A DNA stretch of 64,000 nucleotides, taken from the NCBI GenBank assembly GCA_964555235.1, contig CAZKRU010000003.1, positions 45,709-109,708 on the forward strand, read 5' to 3'. Positions 49,421 through 57,639 of this stretch are shown one piece after another; position 1 is the stretch's first letter; the number at the start of each line of letters is the position of its first letter. A model generated the notes under the pieces. The model did no database searches, was not told the DNA's origin, and saw only the letters and a list, made by a program, of their open reading frames with translations. Source of the stretch: CAZKRU01 sp964555235. Lineage in GTDB: Bacteria; Verrucomicrobiota; Verrucomicrobiia; Methylacidiphilales; CAMAQI01. The position numbers and the translations under genes are program-made.

Positions 49421-49488
49421 TGGTAGGGACGCCTCTCCGAGGTGTCCGGGCGTTTGTAGAGGACGCCTGCGGAGAGGCGTCCCTACCA
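49421..49488. repeat. Intergenic palindrome, family G copy 1
   Basis: Perfect 19-bp inverted arms TGGTAGGGACGCCTCTCCG (49,421-49,439) and complement (49,470-49,488), 30-bp spacer. It lies 67 bp before ubiD. A second copy of this family lies just after ubiD. Confidence 0.85.
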
Positions 49489-49554
49489 GAGATCGATGTT
49501 TTCGTTCGTGATTCGGGGATGGACCCGGAGGGCGGTTTGCTTTAAAAGGTCGCC

Positions 49555-51024
49555 ATGTCTTATGATTCGATGCGGGAATTTGTGGAAGCTTTGGAGCGCG
49601 AGGGGGAGTTGATCCGGATTTCCGAGCCGGTTTCGACGGATTTGGAGATTACCATTCTGGCGGATCGCGAAATGAAGTCGCCGCATGGGGGGAAAGCGCT
49701 CTTGATTGAGAAGCCGGTATTGCCGAATGGGCAGATTTCCGCATTTCCAGTCCTCATCAACGGGTACGGCTCTTGGAAACGAATGGCGCTCTGTTTGAAA
49801 GTGGACGATGTGCAAGAGGTTGCGGATCAGCTCGGCTTTTTAATGAAGGCCAAGCCGCCACGTTCCTTGGGAGATGCCTGGGAGTTGTTGAAGAATGGAA
49901 TTGATGTCATTCATGCTCGCCCCTCCAAAGCGCGCTCAGGGGCCTGTCAGGAAGTGATTCATCGGCTTGAAGCGGGGGATTCTTTTGATTTGAATCAGCT
50001 CCCCATTCTGAAGTGTTGGCCGAAAGATGGCGGGCCTTTTGTGACGTTGCCGAATGTTTACACGCGCGATCCGGACACCGGGGATCGAAATATTGGAATG
50101 TATCGAATGCAGATTTTTGACGGGAAAACGACCGGAATGCATTGGCAGTTGCATAAAGTGGCGGCCCGGCATGGACGACGTTATTATGAGACGGGAGAGC
50201 GCATGCCGGTGGCCGTTTGTCTCGGAGGCGATCCGGTTTTGACTTTCGCGGCGACGGCACCGATGCCGGATGGATTGGATGAAATTTTACTCGCCGGGTT
50301 TTTACGAAAGAAAGCCGTGGCGATGGTGAAGTGTCAGACGATCGATCTTGAAGTGCCGGCCAATTCCGACTTCGTGATTGAAGGGTATATTGATCCACGG
50401 GAGGAATTGCGTGATGAAGGACCGTTCGGCGATCATACTGGATTTTATACTCCGGTCGATCGCTACCCGGCCTTTCATGTCACTGCGATTACGCACCGCC
50501 GCGATGCGATTTATCCGGCGACGGTTGTGGGAAAACCGCCGATGGAAGATTTCTATCTCGGAACGGCGAGCGTGAAGCTTTTTCTCCCGATCTTCAAAAT
50601 GAACTTCCCGGAAATCATTGACCTCGCACTCCCGGCGGAAGGCGTTTTTCACAACCTCGTTTTTGTCAGCATTAAAAAGCAGTACCCGTATCAAGCATAT
50701 AAAATCATGCACGGCCTCTGGGGAATGGGTCAGATGATGTTTACCAAGATCATTGTCGTGGTGGATGCAGGGGTGAATGTTCATGACACCAGCGATGTGC
50801 TCTTCCACCTCTGCGCGAATATCGATCCGCAGCGCGATTCGATTTTTACAAAAGGACCTTGCGATAGTTTGGATCATGCGCCGACGGTGCCGAACATCGG
50901 ATCGCACCTCGGGATCGATGCGACGACCAAACTTCCAGGAGAGGGCTACACCCGCGGATGGCCAGAGGCGATGAAGCTCCCGGAAGAATTGAAGAAGAAA
51001 GTTTTGGAAAAATTTCGTCGGTGA
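49555..51024 (+). CDS. ubiD: UbiD family decarboxylase
   Basis: A 489-residue prenylated-FMN-dependent decarboxylase of the UbiD group (ubiquinone or menaquinone pathway). Markers are NIGMYRMQIFDGKTTGMHWQ (prFMN-binding region), the EGYIDPREELRDEGPFGDHTGFYTP block with the catalytic Glu/Asp set, and GMGQMMFTKIIVVVDAGVNVHD. Length fits. Whether it acts in quinone synthesis or on another aromatic acid is not decided; the flavin prenyltransferase UbiX is not in the window. The gene is bracketed by two family G palindromes. Confidence 0.9.
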   Translation: MSYDSMREFVEALEREGELIRISEPVSTDLEITILADREMKSPHGGKALLIEKPVLPNGQISAFPVLINGYGSWKRMALCLKVDDVQEVADQLGFLMKAKPPRSLGDAWELLKNGIDVIHARPSKARSGACQEVIHRLEAGDSFDLNQLPILKCWPKDGGPFVTLPNVYTRDPDTGDRNIGMYRMQIFDGKTTGMHWQLHKVAARHGRRYYETGERMPVAVCLGGDPVLTFAATAPMPDGLDEILLAGFLRKKAVAMVKCQTIDLEVPANSDFVIEGYIDPREELRDEGPFGDHTGFYTPVDRYPAFHVTAITHRRDAIYPATVVGKPPMEDFYLGTASVKLFLPIFKMNFPEIIDLALPAEGVFHNLVFVSIKKQYPYQAYKIMHGLWGMGQMMFTKIIVVVDAGVNVHDTSDVLFHLCANIDPQRDSIFTKGPCDSLDHAPTVPNIGSHLGIDATTKLPGEGYTRGWPEAMKLPEELKKKVLEKFRR

Positions 51025-51042
51025 GCGTCAAAGCGATTCCGA

Positions 51043-51109
51043 TGGTAGGGACGTCTCTCCGAGATGTCCGAACTTAAATCCCGGACACCCCGGAGGTGTG
51101 TCCCTACCA
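51043..51109. repeat. Intergenic palindrome, family G copy 2
   Basis: Arms TGGTAGGGACGTCTCTCCGA (51,043-51,062 and onward to 51,070) and matching strand to 51,109 form an imperfect inverted repeat, clearly of the same family as copy 1 at 49,421. Confidence 0.83.
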
Positions 51110-51187
51110 AACTTTTTAAATTCGAGAGTGCCCTCCAAAAAGAAAAGTTTCCAACGGAGCGTGGTTCGGTATAAGGAGGAGAGTCAG

Positions 51188-51272
51188 GCCCGAGTGGCGA
51201 AATGGCAGACGCACAGGACTTAAAATCCTGGGACCTTTAACAGTCGTGCGGGTTCGAGTCCCGCCTCGGGCA
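51188..51272 (+). tRNA. tRNA-Leu (UAA anticodon)
   Basis: An 85-base class II tRNA. Acceptor arms GCCCGAG (51,188-51,194) and CTCGGGC (51,265-51,271), discriminator A. The anticodon loop reads CTTAAAA within the GGACT/AATCC-type stem, giving anticodon TAA. A long variable arm and the GGTTCGAGTCC T-loop are present. CCA is not encoded. Confidence 0.95.
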
Positions 51273-51292
51273 GATTATTTGAGTAAGTATTT

Positions 51293-51371
51293 TTTTTCGC
51301 GCAGAGAGCGCCGAGTCCGCTGAGAAAACGGTTTTACCCTCTGCGAGCACGGCGATCTCTGCGCGGAAAAA
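51293..51371. repeat. Intergenic palindrome, family H copy 2
   Basis: Arms TTTTTCGCGCAGAGAGCGCC (from 51,293) and CGGCGATCTCTGCGCGGAAA (51,350-51,369) are imperfect inverted repeats, 18 bp downstream of tRNA-Leu. Related elements are at 7,041 and 53,051. Confidence 0.72.
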
Positions 51372-51480
51372 TCCCTTCCGTCGCTCTTCGCTTCGGTTCT
51401 TTACCCCGGAAAAACTTCCTTGTTCTTCCGGTTGGGTTGCGCTCGGAGTCCTCTTCCTTGAGGACTCGATTTGATTCGGA

Positions 51481-52002
51481 TTAGTGAACCAAAACGGATG
51501 TCGACTGTGTGGCACTGATTCCGAGATATTCCCGGGCGGTGTTGATCAGCATATCGACGGTAAACGGTTTCTTGAGGACTTTGACCCCATAATCGGAAAG
51601 CTGGTGAGCGACTGCGGGTCCACCCAAGTCTCCAGACATCATGAAGAAACGGGAGCAGAGGGCCGGGGTGTGATCCTGCATCCATTCGAAGAGGCGTAAT
51701 CCGGTCATGATCGGCATTCGCATATCAGAAATGATCAGGTCATAGGAGTGGTTGGCCAAGTGCTCGATCGCTTCCACGCCGTCATAAACTTTGGTGACTT
51801 GCGCTTTGAGGCGATAATTCAGAGCGCGTTCAACAACGTCGGTAATAATGCGTTCATCATCAACAACAAGAACCCGGGGCCGTTCATCCTGAAGGATTCC
51901 ATTCTTCGCACCTAAGGTGAGAATCTCAATTTTTTGAGTATCCTCAGGAAGCTTATAGTGGCAAAAGCTTCCGGAGAGGGCGGCACTGTTTGTCGTGTTC
52001 AT
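51481..52002 (-). CDS. Stand-alone response regulator receiver protein
   Basis: A 173-residue CheY-like receiver with a 40-residue N-terminal extension. The receiver is complete: VLVVDDERII (acidic pair), DLIISDMRMPIMTG (phospho-Asp), FMMSGD (switch Ser) and KVLKKPFTVDML (Lys). There is no output domain, so it likely works by binding a partner protein. No kinase gene is adjacent. Its promoter should lie in the AT-rich gap to the right. Confidence 0.85.
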   Translation of the reverse strand: MNTTNSAALSGSFCHYKLPEDTQKIEILTLGAKNGILQDERPRVLVVDDERIITDVVERALNYRLKAQVTKVYDGVEAIEHLANHSYDLIISDMRMPIMTGLRLFEWMQDHTPALCSRFFMMSGDLGGPAVAHQLSDYGVKVLKKPFTVDMLINTAREYLGISATQSTSVLVH

Positions 52003-52174
52003 GGATCAGGTAGATGCAAAGGTCGTGCCAAGACTTTTAATTGTTGCATAAGTAACTGTTGGTGAATAACTAAAGAAAGTTACAAAAATTAGAACATGAT
52101 TTAAGTCGTGGAAAATAATACCATTTAATGAAGAATAATAATTCCGTATAGATAAATTTACCCTTATTTAGGGG

Positions 52175-52315
52175 ATGAGTAGTCGAAGGGCGAAGAAATG
52201 GGCTGGAAGGCGAGAAAAAGCACCGAACATTCACCTCAGATTAAACCCCGAACCCGCCGAAAAGTTTTGGAGAATTCTTGGAATTGCATTTGAAACAAAA
52301 GGTGTCACGATCTGA
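52175..52315 (+). CDS. Tiny hypothetical ORF
   Basis: A 46-codon frame (MSSRRAKKWAGRREKAPNIH...) rich in Lys/Arg, ending in a hydrophobic stretch (FWRILGIAFETKGVTI). Its only SD-like GGGG is directly against the ATG, a poor spacing. It may be a small basic peptide or noise. The 355-bp gap here is otherwise AT-rich without features I can name. Confidence 0.2.
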   Translation: MSSRRAKKWAGRREKAPNIHLRLNPEPAEKFWRILGIAFETKGVTI

Positions 52316-52357
52316 ACACCGCTATTTTGGATATTTCATTTGAAGAGGAGAAAGAAT

Positions 52358-52795
52358 ATGAGTTTATGTAAATATCGATATAGAGCTGAGATCGCGGTAC
52401 TTTCATTAATTCTGATTTTATCTGGTTGTACCAGCCGTGAATATGGCATCAAACGAGCTTCAGTTGATAAATCTTGGATACCTTCAAGCGCTACTGATAT
52501 TTCATTTATAGAGCTTTTTGGCGCTAAGTTTTTCGAATGTGCCGTTAACGAAAGTGACGTCAAAATATTTTACTCAGAAAGACACCAAGATTTGTCGGAG
52601 ATTATTGAACCAATCACGACATTTTCATATAATTATTGGGCATATCATTCAAAAAAAACTTTCGATCCAACGGACTATGCTGAAATACATGTATCAAATG
52701 GGCTCTTCTTTAATAAACAGTTTGATAATGGTGCGAGGATTTTGATTGTTTACAGTCGGGATAATAAAAGACTTTATTACCGTCAGACAAGGTGA
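52358..52795 (+). CDS. Unknown lipoprotein in an AT-rich patch
   Basis: A 145-residue protein beginning MSLCKYRYRAEIAVLSLILILSGCTS, a lipoprotein signal with lipobox LSGC. A good GAGGAG lies eight bases upstream. The remainder (SFIELFGAKFFECAV, YNYWAYHSKKTFDPTDYAEI) matches no family I know. The gene is markedly AT-rich compared with neighbours (about 36-38 % GC by eye), suggesting acquisition by transfer. Confidence 0.6.
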   Translation: MSLCKYRYRAEIAVLSLILILSGCTSREYGIKRASVDKSWIPSSATDISFIELFGAKFFECAVNESDVKIFYSERHQDLSEIIEPITTFSYNYWAYHSKKTFDPTDYAEIHVSNGLFFNKQFDNGARILIVYSRDNKRLYYRQTR

Positions 52796-53050
52796 CTTCA
52801 CTCTCACCTGAGCGAAAAATTTGTCATGATGTCTTTTGTGACCTGACGTGCAGGGATGTGGGGATGGGGAGAAGTTTATGAGAAGGCTTGGATGTTGACC
52901 CCGAAAACCTATTGGCGATTTTTCCAATAAAACGGTCGACGATGCAGATGCATTAACTCGATTTCAGTCATCCATTCCGAAGGTGAATTCTTATCTTCCG
53001 TTTGCTCGAGACTTTGAATCAATCGTCTCAATCATCGGCACGAGTAGGAG

Positions 53051-53130
53051 TTTTTTCGCGCGGGGGCGCGGAGCTCGCAGGGATCGCAGAGATTTTAAAA
53101 TTTCTCGGCGTCCTCTGCGATTGTGCCCTC
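53051..53130. repeat. Intergenic palindrome, family H copy 3
   Basis: TTTTTTCGCGCGGGGGCGCG (53,051) with a partner ending in CTCTGCGATTGTGCCCTC (to 53,130) forms an imperfect inverted repeat. The 700-bp gap 52,796-53,500 holds this element and a promoter; I see no gene in the rest. Confidence 0.55.
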
Positions 53131-53318
53131 CTTCGCCCCCGCACCAAACCAATGACGCCTCCGGCAGGTGAGATTTTTCTTTCAGAAGGTTTTCTGCGCG
53201 AGAAGAGATCCGCTCTTTTAATCGTGAATAACGCCACCTTTGCAATCGAGGCGTTAGCGTCTTTCATGCCAGAATTTGCCGATGGTTTGAAAAATCTGAT
53301 ATTTTTTCAAAAAAGGGG

Positions 53319-53347
53319 TTGACGGTCCCGTAAAATCTGGTTGTATC
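53319..53347 (+). promoter_or_regulatory. Candidate sigma-70 promoter for the tRNA-Thr/tuf operon
   Basis: TTGACG (53,319-53,324) and TGTATC (53,342-53,347) are separated by 17 bases, a good -35/-10 layout. Transcription would start near 53,354, about 145 bases before tRNA-Thr. No other strong promoter is obvious in this gap. Confidence 0.5.
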
Positions 53348-53500
53348 TGCCGTTCTATCACCGATTTCTCGACGACGAAGCGTGGGAACGTTTTCGTGGT
53401 CGGGGGCTTGTTGTCTTTTTTAGGGAAGAAATTCTCCTCGGAAAGAGAACAAATTTTCGGTCGCCGTCCGCGTGGGAACGTACGATGGCGCGGGGTTGAT

Positions 53501-53573
53501 GCCCACGTAGCTCAGTTGGTAGAGCACGTCCTTGGTAAGGACGAGGTCGTCGGTTCAATCCCGATCGTGGGCT
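53501..53573 (+). tRNA. tRNA-Thr (GGU anticodon)
   Basis: A 73-base tRNA: acceptor GCCCACG / CGTGGGC, D-loop AGCTCAGTTGGTAGAGC, anticodon stem GTCCT/AGGAC with loop TGGTAA, anticodon GGT, T-loop GGTTCAATCC. It stands 81 bases upstream of tuf, the order seen in many bacteria. Confidence 0.95.
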
Positions 53574-53654
53574 GTCCTCCGCGACCGGGGATGGCAGGCT
53601 CCTGAGGAGGAGATGCAACGCAAACTGAGGCAATAACAGATAAAGGAGTGAGTC

Positions 53655-54839
53655 ATGGCGAAGGAAGCATTTAGTCGGGCAAAACCCCACGTGAACGTGG
53701 GAACGATTGGTCACGTTGACCATGGTAAAACAACTTTAACGGCGGCGATCACCAGCGTCCTCTCACTAAGCGGACTGGCAGAAAAACGCGGTTACGATCA
53801 AATTGATAACGCTCCTGAAGAGCGCGAGCGCGGAATTACGATCAATACCACGCACGTTGAATATCAAACCGAAAAGCGCCACTATGCGCACGTCGACTGT
53901 CCCGGACACGCGGATTACATCAAGAACATGATTACCGGTGCCGCTCAGATGGACGGTGCGATTCTTGTGGTCAGTGCAGCAGACGGTCCGATGCCTCAAA
54001 CTCGTGAGCATATCTTGCTCGCTCGTCAGGTCGGCGTTCCGGCTCTCGTGGTCTTCTTGAACAAAGTGGACATGGTGGATGATGCAGAACTCTTGGACCT
54101 CGTTGAACTCGAAGTCCGTGAATTGCTCACTCAATACGAATTTCCTGGAGATAAAATTCCGATCGTCAAGGGAAGCGCGCTTAAGGCGCTCGAAGGCGAC
54201 AAGACGCATGAGAAGAACATTCTCGCGTTGATGGAAGCTGTCGATACCTACATCCCGCTCCCTGAGCGTCCGAAGGATCAGCCCTTCCTGATGTCGGTTG
54301 AAGACGTCTTCAACATTGAAGGTCGCGGAACGGTTGCGACGGGTCGTGTGGAACGTGGAATTCTCAAGAAGATGGAAGAAGTTGAAATCGTCGGAATCAA
54401 GCCGACGGTGAAGACGACGGTGACGGACATTGAAATGTTCCGTAAACTTCTCGATACCGCAGAAGCTGGCGACAACGTCGGACTTTTGATGCGTGGTATT
54501 AAGAAGGAAGACGTCGAGCGTGGACAGGTCATTGCGAAGGTCGGATCGATCAAGCCGCACACCAAGTTCAAAGCTCAGGTCTACGTTCTCTCCAAAGAAG
54601 AAGGTGGACGTCATACGCCGTTCTTCAAAGGATATCGTCCTCAGTTTTATTTCCGTACGACAGACGTCACCGGATCGGTCACTCTCAAAGAGGGTGTCGA
54701 AATGGTTATGCCTGGCGATAACATCGAAGTCGAAGTTGAATTGATCAGCCCGATTGCGATGGAAAAAGCGATGCGCTTCGCGATTCGTGAAGGCGGCAAG
54801 ACCGTCGGAGCCGGACGCGTGGTGGATATCATCGCGTAA
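53655..54839 (+). CDS. tuf: Elongation factor Tu
   Basis: GTPase that delivers aminoacyl-tRNA to the ribosome. From MAKEAFSRAKPHVNVGTIGHVDHGKTTLTAAI (G1), DCPGHADYIKNMITGAAQMDGAILVVSA (G3), NKVDMVDD (G4) and GSALKALEG (G5), then the beta-barrel domains with RGTVATGRVERG and the C-terminal GGRHTPFFKGYRPQFYFRTTDVTG. 394 residues, normal. A strong AAAGGAG site is seven bases upstream. It lies in the tRNA-Thr/tuf/tRNA-Trp/secE transcript. Confidence 0.98.
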   Translation: MAKEAFSRAKPHVNVGTIGHVDHGKTTLTAAITSVLSLSGLAEKRGYDQIDNAPEERERGITINTTHVEYQTEKRHYAHVDCPGHADYIKNMITGAAQMDGAILVVSAADGPMPQTREHILLARQVGVPALVVFLNKVDMVDDAELLDLVELEVRELLTQYEFPGDKIPIVKGSALKALEGDKTHEKNILALMEAVDTYIPLPERPKDQPFLMSVEDVFNIEGRGTVATGRVERGILKKMEEVEIVGIKPTVKTTVTDIEMFRKLLDTAEAGDNVGLLMRGIKKEDVERGQVIAKVGSIKPHTKFKAQVYVLSKEEGGRHTPFFKGYRPQFYFRTTDVTGSVTLKEGVEMVMPGDNIEVEVELISPIAMEKAMRFAIREGGKTVGAGRVVDIIA

Positions 54840-54861
54840 ATAACAGCGTCAGAAAAGCGGT

Positions 54862-54891
54862 GGGCGTCGGGGTCTTCGGGTCCCGGCGCCC
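54862..54891 (+). other. Hairpin between tuf and tRNA-Trp
   Basis: GGGCGTCGGG and CCCGGCGCCC form a 10-bp stem with one G-U pair around a GTCTTCGGGT loop (54,862-54,891). No T-tract follows, so it is more likely a processing or stability structure than a terminator. Confidence 0.55.
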
Positions 54892-54901
54892 TCAGCGTCC
54901 A

Positions 54902-54974
54902 AGGGCAGTAGCTCAATTGGTAGAGTAGCGGTCTCCAAAACCGTCGGTTGGGGGTTCAAGTCCCTCCTGCCCTG
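54902..54974 (+). tRNA. tRNA-Trp (CCA anticodon)
   Basis: A 73-base tRNA: acceptor AGGGCAG/CTGCCCT with discriminator G, anticodon stem GCGGT/ACCGT with loop CTCCAAA, anticodon CCA, T-loop GGTTCAAGTCC. It precedes secE as in many bacteria; rpmG, sometimes found here, is absent. Confidence 0.95.
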
Positions 54975-54990
54975 CGGAACAAAGGATCGG

Positions 54991-55302
54991 ATGAATTTAG
55001 AGTCTTTAAAAATCGGTGGAAGTTGGTGGAGCACGGCAGGAGTCGCGACTCTAGTCGTGGTTGGCGTCGCGGTGGTCGTGACGCAAGGGGCGAAAATTCG
55101 CGCGTTCTGTGGCGAGGTCGGTGTCGAGCTGAAAAAATGCTCGTGGCCATGGAACCCGGAGAAACCCGGTTTATCGAAATATAAAGAACTGATGGATTCG
55201 ACTTTTGTGGTGATCGTCTCAACGATTCTGCTGGCGGCCTTTGTAACGTTTTCGGATTTTATTTTGCTCAAGGTGGTTGGGTTCCTAACCCGGCTGCACT
55301 AA
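54991..55302 (+). CDS. secE: Preprotein translocase subunit SecE
   Basis: A 103-residue SecE with two membrane helices (about 16-33 and 69-90) rather than the three of E. coli. Between them is the conserved cytoplasmic helix (RAFCGEVGVELKKCSWPWNPEKPG), the amphipathic piece that clamps SecY. It begins 16 bases after the tRNA-Trp and its stop overlaps the nusG ribosome site. Confidence 0.9.
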   Translation: MNLESLKIGGSWWSTAGVATLVVVGVAVVVTQGAKIRAFCGEVGVELKKCSWPWNPEKPGLSKYKELMDSTFVVIVSTILLAAFVTFSDFILLKVVGFLTRLH

Positions 55303-55307
55303 GGATT

Positions 55308-55910
55308 ATGATGAGTGATAATACGCAGGTGACAGAAGAGTCCGGCCCGAATCTCGCGGGAGTGGAGTCGCAGTGGTATGCCCTGCACGTGCTCTCCGGC
55401 CAAGAGAAAAAGATCAAGGACAACATTGAGAAGCGGATCAAGACCGAAGAGATGTCGGATTTGATCAAGGAAGTCGTTGTCCCGGTGGAACGAATTTCCG
55501 AAGTGAAGCGCGGCAAGAAAATCGAGACAGAGCGGAAGCTTTATCCCGGTTACGTTTTCATCAGCATGTTTCTTTATGATGCGGATAAAAAAGTCGTCGA
55601 TCGTTCCTGGTATTTTATTCAAGAGACAAATGGTGTGATTGGGTTTGCGGATGGAGAACATCCGGCTCCGATGCGCATGCAGGAAGTGGAAGCGATGCTC
55701 TGGCAGATGCGCGACCGCGAGGAACGAACCGTTCCGCGCGTTGCTTACAATGCCGGGGATAAAGTCAAGGTGGGAGACGGCCCGTTCCAGAATTCGGAAG
55801 GGATCATTGAGGAGATCGACCATGAGCGCGGCAAGTTGCGTGTTTCGGTCAGTATCTTTGGACGTTCCACTCCGGTGGAATTGGAATTTTGGCAGGTTGA
55901 GAAATCATAA
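55308..55910 (+). CDS. nusG: Transcription termination/antitermination protein NusG
   Basis: A 200-residue NusG: NGN domain (WYALHVLSGQEKKIKDNIEKRI, LYPGYVFISM, MRMQEVEAM) and KOW domain (AYNAGDKVKVGDGPFQNSEGIIEEID). Two ATGs lie three bases apart; the second (55,311) has the better spacing from AAGG at the secE stop. NusG couples RNA polymerase to Rho, ribosomes and antitermination factors. Confidence 0.95.
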   Translation: MMSDNTQVTEESGPNLAGVESQWYALHVLSGQEKKIKDNIEKRIKTEEMSDLIKEVVVPVERISEVKRGKKIETERKLYPGYVFISMFLYDADKKVVDRSWYFIQETNGVIGFADGEHPAPMRMQEVEAMLWQMRDREERTVPRVAYNAGDKVKVGDGPFQNSEGIIEEIDHERGKLRVSVSIFGRSTPVELEFWQVEKS

Positions 55911-55919
55911 GGTGAATTT

Positions 55920-56345
55920 ATGGCAAAGGAAGTAACAGGAATCATCAAATTGCAGATCCCCGCGGGGCAAGCCAATCCGGCGCCTCCCGTTGGTCCTGCA
56001 TTGGGTCAAAACGGCGTGAACATCATGGCGTTTTGCAAAGAGTTCAACGCGGCGACCCAAAAGGAAGCAGGAAGTATTCTTCCCGTCGTCATTACGGTTT
56101 ACAAGGACAAGTCCTTTACTTTCGTAACGAAATCGCCCCCGGCTTCGATCCTTCTCAAGAAGGCGGCCAATGTGGCGAGCGGCTCCAAAGAGTCGAGCAA
56201 GGTGAAGGTCGGAAAAGTCACCCGCAAGCAGGTCATGGAAATCGTCAAAGTGAAACGCAAAGATTTGACGGCGCATACCGATGAAGCAGCCTTCCGCACG
56301 ATCGCGGGAACGGCTCGCAACATGGGAATTGACGTTGTCGAATAA
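55920..56345 (+). CDS. rplK: 50S ribosomal protein L11
   Basis: A 141-residue L11 with GIIKLQIPAGQANPAPPVGPALGQNGVNIMAFCKEFNA (N-terminal domain) and the C-terminal rRNA-binding KVTRKQVMEIVKVKRKDLTAHTDEAAFRTIAGTARNMGIDV. Good AAGGTG site. It starts the rplKAJL segment. Confidence 0.97.
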   Translation: MAKEVTGIIKLQIPAGQANPAPPVGPALGQNGVNIMAFCKEFNAATQKEAGSILPVVITVYKDKSFTFVTKSPPASILLKKAANVASGSKESSKVKVGKVTRKQVMEIVKVKRKDLTAHTDEAAFRTIAGTARNMGIDVVE

Positions 56346-56403
56346 AACAAACCAAACCGTGGGAGATCCAACCGGATCGCTAGGACCACAAGGAGAAAAA
56401 TAA

Positions 56404-57105
56404 ATGCCTCAGAAACGAAGCAAGCGTTACCAAGCGGCGGCCAAGCTGGTCGATCGCAGTCGTACTTACTCGCTGAACGAAGCGATTCAAGTTCTTAAGA
56501 AAATTCCGGCAACGAAGAGTGACCAGACGGTCGATTTCTCGTTCAAGCTCGGTGTCGATCCGAAGCAGAGTGACCAGATGGTGCGTGGCACCGTGGCGCT
56601 TCCGAACGGTTCCGGAAAAAATGTTCGCGTCTTGGTTTTCGCCAAGGGCGCAGCGGCCGATGCAGCAAAAGCAGCCGGTGCGGAATTTGTCGGATTCGAC
56701 GAGCTGATCAAAAAAGTGAGCGAAGGCTTTCAAGACTTTGATGTTGCGGTGGCGACACCCGATGCCATGTCGGAAGTCCGTAAGCTCGGTAAGGTCCTTG
56801 GACCTCGCGGTCTGATGCCGAACCCGAAAACCGGAACGGTCACGGATGATACGGCGAAGGCAGTGAAAGAGTGCAAAGCGGGTCGTGTGGAATTCAAGAT
56901 GGATAAAGCGGCAAACGTCCATGTGACGGTCGGCCGATTCTCCTTCGGTGAAGAATCACTCATGCAAAATGCGAAGGCAGTCATTGATGCGGTGGTTCGG
57001 GCAAAACCGAATTCCGCCAAGGGTCGCTTCATTCAAAACTGCGCACTCTCCTCGACGTATTCACCGGGAATCCGGGTCGACCTGTCGAGTTTTCTGAAAA
57101 ATTAA
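56404..57105 (+). CDS. rplA: 50S ribosomal protein L1
   Basis: A 233-residue L1: YSLNEAIQVLKKIPATKSDQTVDFSFKLGVDPKQSDQMVRGTVALPNGSGK near the start, LGPRGLMPNPKTGTVTD in the middle and FIQNCALSSTYSPGIRVDL at the end. AAGGAG site is well placed. L1 often represses its own operon, but no L1-type operator is evident here. Confidence 0.97.
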   Translation: MPQKRSKRYQAAAKLVDRSRTYSLNEAIQVLKKIPATKSDQTVDFSFKLGVDPKQSDQMVRGTVALPNGSGKNVRVLVFAKGAAADAAKAAGAEFVGFDELIKKVSEGFQDFDVAVATPDAMSEVRKLGKVLGPRGLMPNPKTGTVTDDTAKAVKECKAGRVEFKMDKAANVHVTVGRFSFGEESLMQNAKAVIDAVVRAKPNSAKGRFIQNCALSSTYSPGIRVDLSSFLKN

Positions 57106-57120
57106 TCGGAGAAATATTTC

Positions 57121-57639
57121 ATGCGTCCAGAAAAATCATCCATTGTCAGTGAAGTTCAGCAACGTCTGAACGTTTCACCGTACTTGATCCTCGTCAATTA
57201 TGCGGGGCTCAAGGTTTCCCAGTTTACCGAACTCCGTCATCGCCTTCAGGGAGTGAAGTCCGAATGCCGCGTGGTTAAAAACACGTTGTTGCGTCGGGCG
57301 CTCCAAGGGGAGAATCTGCCGGATTTGGAGCTTCACCTCAACGGCCAATCGGCGGTGGTGCTTGGTGAAAAAGATGTCGTCGCGGCTTGCAAAATTCTGA
57401 AGAATTTCCAAAAGGAATTCGCCAAGCCGGAAATCCGGATCGGAATTTTGGATCGGGCCGTCATCTCGAAAGAACAGGTTCTTGAGCTGGCTGAATTGCC
57501 AAGTCGCGAAATCTTGCTCGGTAAGATCCTCGGCCTGCTCTCGGCTCCGGCGACGAAACTGGTTCAAATTCTCAATACTCCTGGATCTCAATTGGCTCGC
57601 GTCCTCAAGGCGAAGAGCGAGGCGGCACCAGCCAGTTAA
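57121..57639 (+). CDS. rplJ: 50S ribosomal protein L10
   Basis: A 172-residue L10: VSEVQQRLNVSPYLILVNYAGLKVSQFTELRHRLQGVKSECRVVKNTLLRRAL, with the C-terminal helix (LVQILNTPGSQLARVLKAKSEAA) that anchors L7/L12 dimers. GGAG lies about nine bases before the ATG. It ends 158 bp before rplL, a longer gap than usual. Confidence 0.96.
   Translation: MRPEKSSIVSEVQQRLNVSPYLILVNYAGLKVSQFTELRHRLQGVKSECRVVKNTLLRRALQGENLPDLELHLNGQSAVVLGEKDVVAACKILKNFQKEFAKPEIRIGILDRAVISKEQVLELAELPSREILLGKILGLLSAPATKLVQILNTPGSQLARVLKAKSEAAPAS

Noticed and set aside
49135..49555. Possible origin of replication near rpmH
   Set aside because: rpmH-rnpA is often beside dnaA/oriC, but the gap before it contains only palindrome G and no DnaA boxes.
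54862..54891. Terminator after tuf
   Set aside because: Strong hairpin but no T-tract, and the tRNA-Trp/secE genes continue directly.
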